Source: an uncultured Ignavibacteriales bacterium
GTDB lineage: Bacteria; Bacteroidota; Ignavibacteria; Ignavibacteriales; Ignavibacteriaceae
Reading direction: 5' to 3'
Length of the DNA stretch: 5,341 nt
NCBI GenBank assembly: GCA_913053915.1
Contig: CAJXGP010000191.1
Coordinates: forward strand, 1 to 5,341
Shown here: positions 1 through 5,341 of the stretch, one piece after another
Layout: every line of letters begins with the position of its first letter
Numbering within the stretch: position 1 is the first letter of the stretch
Program-made: the position numbers and the translations under genes
The notes under the pieces: generated by a model
Databases searched by the model: none
What the model was told of the DNA's origin: nothing
Seen by the model: the letters and a program-made list of their open reading frames with translations, nothing else

Positions 1-84
1 TTACAAATCAATATTTTCTGCCAAATAATACACGAATATTTTTGCTAAGATACTAAGAAACATAAATGGGTTTCATTTGACATA
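1..84. other. 3' flank of the S8 peptidase gene, no gene seen
   Basis: This short AT-rich stretch follows the TGA stop of the peptidase. The best dyad is AAATG (64-68) facing CATTT (74-78), a five-pair stem with a five-base loop. It has no GC core and no clean T-tract, so I do not call it a terminator. A 20-codon minus-strand frame (63 to 1) has no ribosome binding site and is too short to support. Any real terminator probably lies beyond the left edge. Confidence 0.4.
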
Positions 85-2073
85 TCATTTCTGAAAAACC
101 ATCTTATTAACATATTGTTTTCCGCCCATGGACAAAACATAAAAATAAACTCCGCTGGCACATGTCGTCCCGTTTTGATATTTCCCATCCCAAGAGATAA
201 TATTTTCTCCAACAATAGTATCACCGTTAAATAATACATCTATTTTCTGACCCAAAAGGTTAAAAATCATCACTTTGGCATGTTGAACCGATTTTGAAAC
301 AAAATTAATATATGTATATCCATTAAAAGGATTCGGATAATTTTGAGATAATATATAATTATCAGGTATAAGTTCACTTGGTACATTTACAATAATTCTC
401 CAATCACCGGATGAAAAATTATAAAAATCGTTCTTTGGAACGCGATAATTAGTACCCGCATTATCCGTATAAGTATAATAAAAGGAAATCAGCTCACCTT
501 TGGGTAATGAAGGAAAGGTATAAATGTATTTAAGCTTACCGTCAAATGAAGGTTTTTCGGTAATGAAATTTTTATTATTATTTATAGTATAATGTAATTT
601 CACAGATGAAGGTTGTATTGGAACAGAAGGAAAAAATATTTTATACAGTGAAACACTACTATTTGAAGAATTCTGAAAAAGTACAGGATATGTAATTACT
701 TTTTTAGCAGATATAAGACCATATCCGATAACATTATTGGGATTATCCGCATTACCGGAAGTTTTCAAAATAATATCCCTGGCTTCTACATTAGTTAATT
801 TTGGATATACAGACAACAGCATAGCCGCTACACCACTTGCAATGGGAGTTGCAAACGAAGTTCCCGAACCATAATCGTAACTATTAAATCCGGCAGATGA
901 TGCACCATAATTATTACTTCCCATTGCCATAATATCAGGTTTAATTCTGCCATCCGATGTTGGTCCTCTCGAACTAAAAGATGTAACACGGTTATTTGAA
1001 TCAACAGCTCCGACAGCTAAAATATTAAAACCGTCTGCCGGGGCAACGATGTAATGCCATTTGGTATTACCTTCATTTCCTGCAGCGGTAAACGTTAAGA
1101 CACCTCTTTTAAATGCCAACTCGGCGGCTTTGGTAACAATAGTAGTTTTTCCATTCATGTCCTGATAAGTATAAGAATAAGTAGAGTCATCAAATATACT
1201 ATATCCCAACGAACTGGTAGTTATATCCACACCCAGCGATTCCATCCATTGAAGAGCGGCAGCATAGTTATCTTCTTCTATATGAGTTTCACTCCGGTCA
1301 TCTTCGGTTTTTGCCAAGATGAAACTAGCATCGTGTGCAGGCCCGATAATCTCTCCCGGTTTATATCCACCAATAAGTGAAAAGACAAAAGTACCATGAT
1401 CACCGGAGATTGGGCTATCGCCCGGCTGCCATGCGGTTGAAGAATCATGAAAAACAAAATTGTATTCTGCAATTACATTTCTAGTATCAAGTGACTCATG
1501 ATTTTTCCAATGAAAACCATCGTCCAAAATTCCGACTATGACACCCTTCCCGTTAATACCATAGGAATTTACAACGGGAATACCGGAAAGTTTATATTCC
1601 GTAAAAGAGGGACCGTATAAAGAATCATATTCAACGGATGAAGACTTGTTCAATTCAGAAAAAGGGAATGTGTGATTATTTTTAAATTTAATAATTTTTA
1701 CCGGAGTTACTTTTTTAACAAAAGATAATGCCTCTATCAATATTTTTTGTTTCTCAGTTAAATAAGCCGACACAGCATTAAACCAGCGCAATTTGTTTTG
1801 AATTTTCACACCAAAATTTTCAACCTTTTTTATATACTCCTTTTTAATAGGAATATCTTCGTATGTTATAAAATTATTTTTCCCCATTACACGCTGTCTT
1901 CTTTTTATTGCCCGTTCCGTTAAAAGTTTTATTGCAGCTATATAACTAGGATTAATTTTACTTAATTTATGAGTCGATGAAATTCCTTTACCCTTGAAGT
2001 AGATTAAATATTTCGTTTGGCAAAATGCAACCGAGGTGGCCAACATCATTATTGAAAAAATAATTACTTTCAT
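85..2073 (-). CDS. secreted S8 (subtilisin-like) serine peptidase with T9SS C-terminal sorting domain
   Basis: This is a 662-residue exported subtilase. Residues 1-18 form a Sec signal peptide (MKVIIFS then a hydrophobic core, probable cut after AFC or AFCQ). F precedes the Cys, so a lipobox is unlikely. Residues about 20-130 are the N-terminal pro-region usual in Bacteroidota-type S8 enzymes (KYLIYFKGKG, an AIKRRQR segment, LRWFNAVSAYL). The peptidase domain spans about 155-460. Its catalytic residues are Asp184 (GILDDGF), His226 (GDHGTFV) and Ser406 (GTSFATP), with oxyanion-hole Asn333 (AAGNEGN), so it should be active. The usual second His of HGTH is Phe229. Residues about 465-565 are a beta-rich linker domain I cannot name. 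Residues about 575-662 are a type A T9SS sorting tail (QNYPNPFN; GVYFYVL; KMVFQK), expected to be cleaved after outer-membrane passage. The ATG start is supported by the signal peptide; the ribosome binding site (GGAA, 7 bases upstream) is weak. The substrate is unknown; a nutritional or cell-surface role is inference. Confidence 0.95.
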   Translation of the reverse strand: MKVIIFSIMMLATSVAFCQTKYLIYFKGKGISSTHKLSKINPSYIAAIKLLTERAIKRRQRVMGKNNFITYEDIPIKKEYIKKVENFGVKIQNKLRWFNAVSAYLTEKQKILIEALSFVKKVTPVKIIKFKNNHTFPFSELNKSSSVEYDSLYGPSFTEYKLSGIPVVNSYGINGKGVIVGILDDGFHWKNHESLDTRNVIAEYNFVFHDSSTAWQPGDSPISGDHGTFVFSLIGGYKPGEIIGPAHDASFILAKTEDDRSETHIEEDNYAAALQWMESLGVDITTSSLGYSIFDDSTYSYTYQDMNGKTTIVTKAAELAFKRGVLTFTAAGNEGNTKWHYIVAPADGFNILAVGAVDSNNRVTSFSSRGPTSDGRIKPDIMAMGSNNYGASSAGFNSYDYGSGTSFATPIASGVAAMLLSVYPKLTNVEARDIILKTSGNADNPNNVIGYGLISAKKVITYPVLFQNSSNSSVSLYKIFFPSVPIQPSSVKLHYTINNNKNFITEKPSFDGKLKYIYTFPSLPKGELISFYYTYTDNAGTNYRVPKNDFYNFSSGDWRIIVNVPSELIPDNYILSQNYPNPFNGYTYINFVSKSVQHAKVMIFNLLGQKIDVLFNGDTIVGENIISWDGKYQNGTTCASGVYFYVLSMGGKQYVNKMVFQK

Positions 2074-2116
2074 ACGGTATTTCCATGTTACAATAAATTG
2101 ATAATTAAAATTTATA

Positions 2117-2136
2117 TTTTATTTGTTAAAATAAAA
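2117..2136. repeat. AT-only inverted repeat (8-bp arms, 4-base loop) upstream of the S8 peptidase
   Basis: TTTTATTT (2117-2124) and AAATAAAA (2129-2136) are perfect reverse complements separated by GTTA. The dyad lies 44-63 bases upstream of the peptidase ATG, where a promoter or operator would be expected. It is pure A/T in an A/T-rich gap, so it could arise by chance, and a hairpin of this composition would be weak. A regulator-binding role is only a possibility. Confidence 0.25.
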
Positions 2137-2169
2137 AACCGTCCGATAAACAATTCAATAGTTCCGGTT
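2133..2169 (-). terminator. weak candidate terminator of the lepA-lepB transcript
   Basis: Read on the minus strand, AACCG (2169-2165) can pair with CGGTT (2141-2137) across a 23-base loop. The second arm merges into a run of six T (2138-2133), then A and four more T. This is the only T-tract after a GC-containing dyad in the gap, about 140 bases past the lepB stop. The five-pair stem and long loop make it poor for an intrinsic terminator, so it is tentative. Confidence 0.25.
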
Positions 2170-2308
2170 GAACGCCACTGAAAATAAGCTGTTAAAACGG
2201 GCTGATTCTTCGTATTCCGGTTAAGTAACCTGCGACTTCAAGAGATTATTCGCAATTATCATCTAAATAAAATATTGCAATCAATTTGAATTAAATAGCA
2301 AATTGCTT

Positions 2309-3226
2309 TTACCGGACAAACGTAAAGATTCTATTAAACCTGACCGATTGGAACATTGTAAAGATATTGTTTTTGTGTAAAGAAGGATTCACAGACCAGT
2401 ATATCAGAATCACTTTACCGATAATTTTGTCTTCGGAAACAAATCCCCAATACCGGCTGTCAATACTACTTCCACGGTTATCACCCAAAACGAAATAGTA
2501 ATTTTTTTTGAATGTATAATACCTGACGGGGTTTCCTTTTATAGTAATTACCGTACCTTCTTCGTCTACTACTTTAGCGTTGTATTCTCTATCTATCAAA
2601 GCTTGCCACTTGTATATATTTTGCGGAGTCAGATTAATTTTTGTACCTTTTTTTGGTATGATCAAAGGTCCATAATTATCTGCATTCCATTTTTTACCGC
2701 GTGGGAATATCCCTTTATCATAAAAATTATTATTAATTACATTATGATTTATCTTGGCTTTTGGTGGTATAAGAATCTTCCTGCCATTAACTAAAACTTG
2801 CCCATTTTTTATAAGCACAGTATCACCGGGGGTTCCTATCACTCTTTTCACAAAGTTTTTTGGACGTGCGGGATGCAGTTCATAAGGGAATCCCGGGAAT
2901 TCAAAAACAATTACATCTCCGGTTTTCGGCTTCGAATAAGATAATATTTGCACAGAATTCATAGTCAGATTAGTCAACGGAAAAAATTTAGGGGTTGATA
3001 AAGAGTAAGCCGCTTTATTTATCAAAACAAAATCCCCGGGAAGTAAGGTATTTTTCATAGACCCGCTAGGTATACGATAAGCACCTATCAAAAAGGTTCT
3101 AATAATCAGTACTATCAATAAAGCAAGTAGTAAAGCCCTTAAAAAACGCCACGAGAATAAGTGTTCAAAGATCGAATAGCTGTCTTTTGTAGAATTTTTA
3201 CGTCTATTTTTTTTTGAAGAAAAAAT
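2309..3226 (-). CDS. lepB: signal peptidase I, probable ATT start
   Basis: Signal peptidase I (S26 family) removes signal peptides from Sec/Tat-exported proteins on the outer face of the inner membrane with a Ser/Lys dyad. From the ATT start at 3226 the protein has 305 residues: a short basic cytoplasmic tail (SSKKNRRKN), one membrane helix at about 28-49 (RFLRALLLALLIVLIIRTFL), then the periplasmic domain. Box B is YRIPSGSM with nucleophile Ser56; box D is FVKRVIGTPGD with general base Lys127; box E is GDNRGSSIDSRYWGF, about 248-262. A roughly 90-residue segment lies between boxes D and E, long for the family. A TTG start at 3118 would give 269 residues but cuts away about half of the membrane helix and lacks a well-placed ribosome binding site. 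The in-frame stop is TAA at 3229-3227 and no ATG or GTG lies between it and 3118, so ATT is preferred. The gene follows lepA by 12 bases, indicating co-transcription. Identity is near certain; the start is less so. Confidence 0.93.
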   Translation of the reverse strand: MFSSKKNRRKNSTKDSYSIFEHLFSWRFLRALLLALLIVLIIRTFLIGAYRIPSGSMKNTLLPGDFVLINKAAYSLSTPKFFPLTNLTMNSVQILSYSKPKTGDVIVFEFPGFPYELHPARPKNFVKRVIGTPGDTVLIKNGQVLVNGRKILIPPKAKINHNVINNNFYDKGIFPRGKKWNADNYGPLIIPKKGTKINLTPQNIYKWQALIDREYNAKVVDEEGTVITIKGNPVRYYTFKKNYYFVLGDNRGSSIDSRYWGFVSEDKIIGKVILIYWSVNPSLHKNNIFTMFQSVRFNRIFTFVR

Positions 3227-3230
3227 TTAA

Positions 3231-3239
3231 CCTTCTCCC
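3231..3239 (-). promoter_or_regulatory. Shine-Dalgarno sequence deciding the lepB start
   Basis: The minus strand reads GGGAGAAGG directly after the lepA stop, sharing its last G. GGAG (3238-3235) lies 8 bases before the ATT at 3226-3224, an ordinary spacing, and AAGG lies 4 bases before it. No equally good sequence stands at normal distance before the TTG at 3118, where the nearest AAGGG is about 17 bases away. This is the main evidence for initiation at ATT, and its contact with the lepA stop suggests translational coupling. Confidence 0.6.
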
Positions 3240-5032
3240 TATTCGTCGATTTGTAAAACCGCTAAGAATGCCTCTTGAGGAATTTCAACATTACCGACTT
3301 GCTTCATACGTTTCTTCCCTTCTTTTTGTTTTTCTAGTAGCTTCCTTTTTCTTGTTATATCACCTCCATAACATTTAGCAAGTACATTTTTCCTCAACGC
3401 TTTCACAACAGATTTAGAAATTACTTTAGAACCAATTGCCGCTTGAATAGTTATTTCAAACATTTGCCGGGGTATTAAATCTTTTAATTTTGAACATACT
3501 TTTCTGCCCCAATTATAAGATTTGCTTCGATGAATTATCATGGAAAGCGCATCAACCGGTTCGCCGTTAAGCAGAATATCAAGTTTAACCAAATCAGATT
3601 TTTTATACTCTATATATTCATAATCAAATGAAGCATATCCTCTTGTGCTTGATTTCAATTTATCGTAGAAATCAAAAATTATTTCGGATAAAGGAAATTC
3701 AAACTCAAGGTCGGCACGTGTTGGGTCTATGTAATTTGTGTTAATATAAGTTCCACGTTTTTCCATTCCAAGCTTCATAATATTTCCAATGTACTCACTG
3801 GGACAAACTATTTGTGCTTTGACATAGGGTTCTTCAATTCGATCAATATCTCCAATAAAGGGCATCATTGCAGGATTATCAACAACTAATCTTTTTCCTA
3901 TTCTATTATAAACGTGATATTCAACATTAGGAAGAGTTGTAATAATAGATTGATTATATTCACGGAAGAGTCTTTCTTGCACAATTTCCATGTGTAAAAG
4001 CCCTAAAAATCCGCATCTGAATCCGAAGCCCAATGCAACCGAAGTTTCAGGTTGGTAGATTAATGCCGAATCATTTAAACGGAATTTTTCAAGAGCATCC
4101 CGTAAATTTTCAAATTCTTCCGTATCTGTTGGATACAACCCACTATACACCATCGGCTTAACCTCCTTGTAGCCCGGGAGTGGTTTGGAAGCACTGTTTT
4201 TAGCTTGGGTAACAGTATCTCCCACATTTATATTGTGTACATTTTTTATACCCGAAATTAAGTACCCGACATTACCGGCTGATAATTCATTAGCTTTAAT
4301 TTTTTTTAAACCAAGTATTCCTATTTCTTCCGCTTCGATTTCTTTATTTATGGTAAAATATCTGATTTTATCGCCTGTTTTCAAATTACCGTTGAACAAT
4401 CTGATATAAGCAATCGCTCCGCGGTATGGATCAAATATCGAATCAAATATAAGTGCCTGCAAAGGTGCATTTGGATCGCCTGTCGGAGCAGGGATTTTTG
4501 TTACAATTGCTTCCAATAATCCATCAATTCCAATTCTCGTTTTAGCGCTTGTCAATATTATTTCACTTTCATCACAACCTATTAAATCGATTATCTGAGA
4601 TTTGACTTTTTCGATTTCCGCACTTGGAAGATCGATTTTATTTATTACAGGGATGATTTCCAAATCGGATTCGATGGCAAGATATAAATTACTAATCGTT
4701 TGTGCTTCAACTCCTTGAGCTGCGTCTACAATTAAAATTGCTCCTTCGCAAGCGGCTAATGAACGGGATACTTCGTAAGAGAAATCCACATGCCCGGGTG
4801 TATCAATCAAATTGAGCGTATATAAATTGTCATCTTGTGCTTTATATTTCATTTGAATGGCGTGAGATTTTATTGTTATCCCCCGTTCCCGTTCAAGTTG
4901 CAAATCGTCTAATAACTGCGATTTGGCTTCTCTTGCAGTAACGGTACCGGTGCTTTCTAATAAACAATCGGCAATTGTGGATTTACCGTGGTTTATATGA
5001 GCAATTATACAAAAATTTCTGATGTTGTTCAT
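3239..5032 (-). CDS. lepA: elongation factor 4 (LepA), ribosome-associated translational GTPase
   Basis: LepA/EF4 is a translational GTPase that binds the ribosome; back-translocation, rescue of stalled ribosomes and a role in initiation or 30S assembly have been proposed. At 597 residues it has the usual family length and is intact. The G domain spans about 1-185: P-loop AHINHGKS (11-18), switch [10 protein letters not shown] with Thr53, DTPGH (77-81) with catalytic His81, NKID (131-134) and SAK (162-164). Domain II (about 187-280) and domain III (about 290-375, with [21 protein letters not shown]) follow, then the EF-G-like domain V region (about 400-485). The LepA-specific C-terminal domain (about 486-597) carries [25 protein letters not shown] in two adjoining stretches and ends in [14 protein letters not shown]. 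Asn14 replaces the Asp of the usual AHIDHGKS. The ATG start fits the family N-terminus (IRNFxIIAHI) and has AGGA 6 bases upstream. It heads a tight pair with lepB. Confidence 0.98.
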   Translation of the reverse strand: MNNIRNFCIIAHINHGKSTIADCLLESTGTVTAREAKSQLLDDLQLERERGITIKSHAIQMKYKAQDDNLYTLNLIDTPGHVDFSYEVSRSLAACEGAILIVDAAQGVEAQTISNLYLAIESDLEIIPVINKIDLPSAEIEKVKSQIIDLIGCDESEIILTSAKTRIGIDGLLEAIVTKIPAPTGDPNAPLQALIFDSIFDPYRGAIAYIRLFNGNLKTGDKIRYFTINKEIEAEEIGILGLKKIKANELSAGNVGYLISGIKNVHNINVGDTVTQAKNSASKPLPGYKEVKPMVYSGLYPTDTEEFENLRDALEKFRLNDSALIYQPETSVALGFGFRCGFLGLLHMEIVQERLFREYNQSIITTLPNVEYHVYNRIGKRLVVDNPAMMPFIGDIDRIEEPYVKAQIVCPSEYIGNIMKLGMEKRGTYINTNYIDPTRADLEFEFPLSEIIFDFYDKLKSSTRGYASFDYEYIEYKKSDLVKLDILLNGEPVDALSMIIHRSKSYNWGRKVCSKLKDLIPRQMFEITIQAAIGSKVISKSVVKALRKNVLAKCYGGDITRKRKLLEKQKEGKKRMKQVGNVEIPQEAFLAVLQIDE

Positions 5033-5040
5033 GAGTTTCC

Positions 5041-5055
5041 TAAAGTTAAACTTTA
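5041..5055. promoter_or_regulatory. perfect 7-1-7 dyad next to the lepA ribosome binding site
   Basis: TAAAGTT-A-AACTTTA is an exact inverted repeat around one central base. It lies 9-23 bases upstream of the lepA ATG, overlapping the first bases of the AGGA ribosome binding site and the edge of the TATATTTA element. The position would suit an operator, or a small RNA structure masking the ribosome binding site, although a one-base loop makes a full hairpin unlikely. It is almost all A/T, so chance is a real alternative. Confidence 0.3.
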
Positions 5056-5256
5056 AATATAATCATGGTTAAGTTTGATTAAAAGGCAAGTGAATTTATG
5101 TTTAATATTTTAAACTGTTTCACTCTTGTGGGAAATAATTTGAAATATCTTTTGAATGATGTGAATCTAAAAAGCTCATGTCCAAATTTTCGAATTTTAA
5201 ATACTAACAAAATCCAAAGCTTATTCACAAACGAAATACCTTTTTAAAAGATACTC

Positions 5257-5278
5257 TTAGGAGGTGGAATAATAGGTT
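5257..5278. repeat. degenerate direct copy of the hairpin's left arm
   Basis: The 22 bases beginning TTAGGAGGTGGAATAA match the 22 bases at 5296-5317 (TTAGGGGGTGGGATAA...) at 17 positions, offset by 39 bases; two of the five differences are A/G. This is more similarity than expected for such G-rich strings in AT-rich DNA. The copy also resembles a strong Shine-Dalgarno sequence (AGGAGG), but no ATG or GTG follows at a suitable distance on the plus strand. It may be a decayed duplicate of the adjoining repeat. Confidence 0.4.
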
Positions 5279-5294
5279 ATACATTCATTAAATA

Positions 5295-5334
5295 TTTAGG
5301 GGGTGGGATAAGTTGTTCTATCCAACCCCCTAAA
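5295..5334. terminator. strong GC-rich hairpin, terminator or interspersed dyad repeat
   Basis: TTTAGGGGGTGGGATA (5295-5310) pairs with TATCCAACCCCCTAAA (5319-5334) with one mismatch (5305 with 5324) and an 8-base loop (AGTTGTTC). It is the strongest secondary structure in the window and by far the most GC-rich patch of this intergenic region. It lies about 260 bases upstream of lepA, so it could end a transcript entering from beyond the right edge. The minus-strand exit reads TAAATATTTAATG, not a run of T, and the plus-strand exit is cut by the window end, so a standard intrinsic terminator is not proven. A genome-wide palindromic repeat unit is the main alternative. Confidence 0.5.
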
Positions 5335-5341
5335 GTTATTC

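Larger units (their letters stand above)
2074..2308. other. intergenic region between lepB and the S8 peptidase gene
   Basis: These 235 bases hold no supportable gene on either strand. On the minus strand they must contain the end of the lepAB transcript and probably the promoter and leader of the peptidase gene. I see a weak terminator-like element (2133-2169) and an AT-only dyad (2117-2136). There are also small dyads with no clear role: GGTTA-AG-TAACC at 2219-2230, AGCAA-A-TTGCT at 2297-2307, and GCAAT/ATTGC at 2252-2278. I could not find a convincing -35/-10 pair or a Bacteroidota TAnnTTTG box, so the promoter is not placed. Confidence 0.5.
5033..5341. other. region upstream of lepA, no confident gene
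   Basis: These 309 bases should contain the lepA-lepB promoter. Read on the minus strand, the lepA ribosome binding site is AGGA at 5042-5039. TATATTTA (5061-5054) resembles a Bacteroidota -7 box (TAnnTTTG, last base differing), but I find no TTG at the expected distance upstream, so the promoter call is weak. Also present are a perfect 7-1-7 dyad (5041-5055), a 49-codon plus-strand frame of doubtful reality (5098-5247), a single TTATTCACA (5221-5229) matching the relaxed DnaA-box pattern, and the repeat/hairpin block at 5257-5334. Nothing indicates an RNA gene. Confidence 0.5.

Noticed and set aside
1..63. 20-codon minus-strand frame (MFLSILAKI...) ending exactly at the window edge
   Set aside because: Too short, no ribosome binding site, and the coincidence with the edge is not evidence of a gene.
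1278..1472. 64-codon minus-strand frame inside the S8 peptidase
   Set aside because: It overlaps the catalytic domain of a well-supported gene in another frame and resembles no protein; it is a shadow.
2603..2794. 63-codon plus-strand frame opposite lepB
   Set aside because: Antisense to well-conserved LepB coding sequence, with no recognisable product or initiation signal.
4185..4409. 74-codon plus-strand frame opposite lepA, with hydrophobic stretches
   Set aside because: Antisense to conserved LepA sequence; its hydrophobic look follows from reversing the codons of the real gene.
5221..5229. TTATTCACA, matching the relaxed DnaA-box pattern TTWTNCACA, as a hint of a replication origin
   Set aside because: Only one full match occurs; the nearby TTTCCCACA (minus strand, 5135-5127) mismatches a key base, and no dnaA, dnaN or clustered boxes are present.
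5259..5275. AGGAGG as a plus-strand ribosome binding site for a gene running off the right edge
   Set aside because: No ATG or GTG follows at normal spacing, and the string is better explained as a diverged copy of the neighbouring hairpin arm.
5295..5334. Hairpin arms as insertion-sequence terminal repeats or a CRISPR repeat
   Set aside because: The arms enclose only 8 bases, there is no transposase, target-site duplication or spacer periodicity, and only one degenerate extra copy is visible.

Overview
The window is AT-rich and has a housekeeping layout. All three confident genes lie on the minus strand, in transcription order lepA (elongation factor 4), lepB (signal peptidase I), and a secreted subtilisin-like (S8) peptidase. 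The peptidase ends in a type IX secretion system (T9SS) C-terminal sorting domain with a YPNPFN motif and an SGVYFYVL...NKMVFQK end. T9SS occurs in the Bacteroidota/FCB group. This form of tail, with the low GC content and the LepA sequence style, suggests Ignavibacteriota or a close FCB relative. The taxon is inferred from protein style only; no marker RNA is present.

Region by region (plus-strand coordinates): 1-84 is the 3' flank of the peptidase, with no convincing gene or terminator. 85-2073 is the S8 peptidase. 2074-2308 is a 235-base gap with a weak terminator-like element and an AT-only dyad. 2309-3226 is signal peptidase I, which has no ATG, GTG or well-placed TTG start and appears to begin at an ATT codon behind a good Shine-Dalgarno sequence, 12 bases after lepA. 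3239-5032 is lepA, complete and of normal length. 5033-5341 is a 309-base upstream region holding the lepA ribosome binding site, a perfect 7-1-7 dyad, a strong 16-bp GC-rich hairpin near the window edge, and a degenerate second copy of one hairpin arm.

How the genes fit together: lepA and lepB form a tight operon-like pair, as in many bacteria including E. coli. The peptidase has a Sec signal peptide, so LepB is the expected enzyme to remove it; T9SS would then carry the protein across the outer membrane and remove the C-terminal tail. The peptidase is set off by 235 bases and may have its own promoter.

I found no mobile element, CRISPR array, RNA gene or defence system, and no clear new multi-gene system. 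The points most worth a second look are the non-canonical ATT start of lepB, the Asp-to-Asn change in the LepA P-loop, and the hairpin/repeat structure at the right edge.
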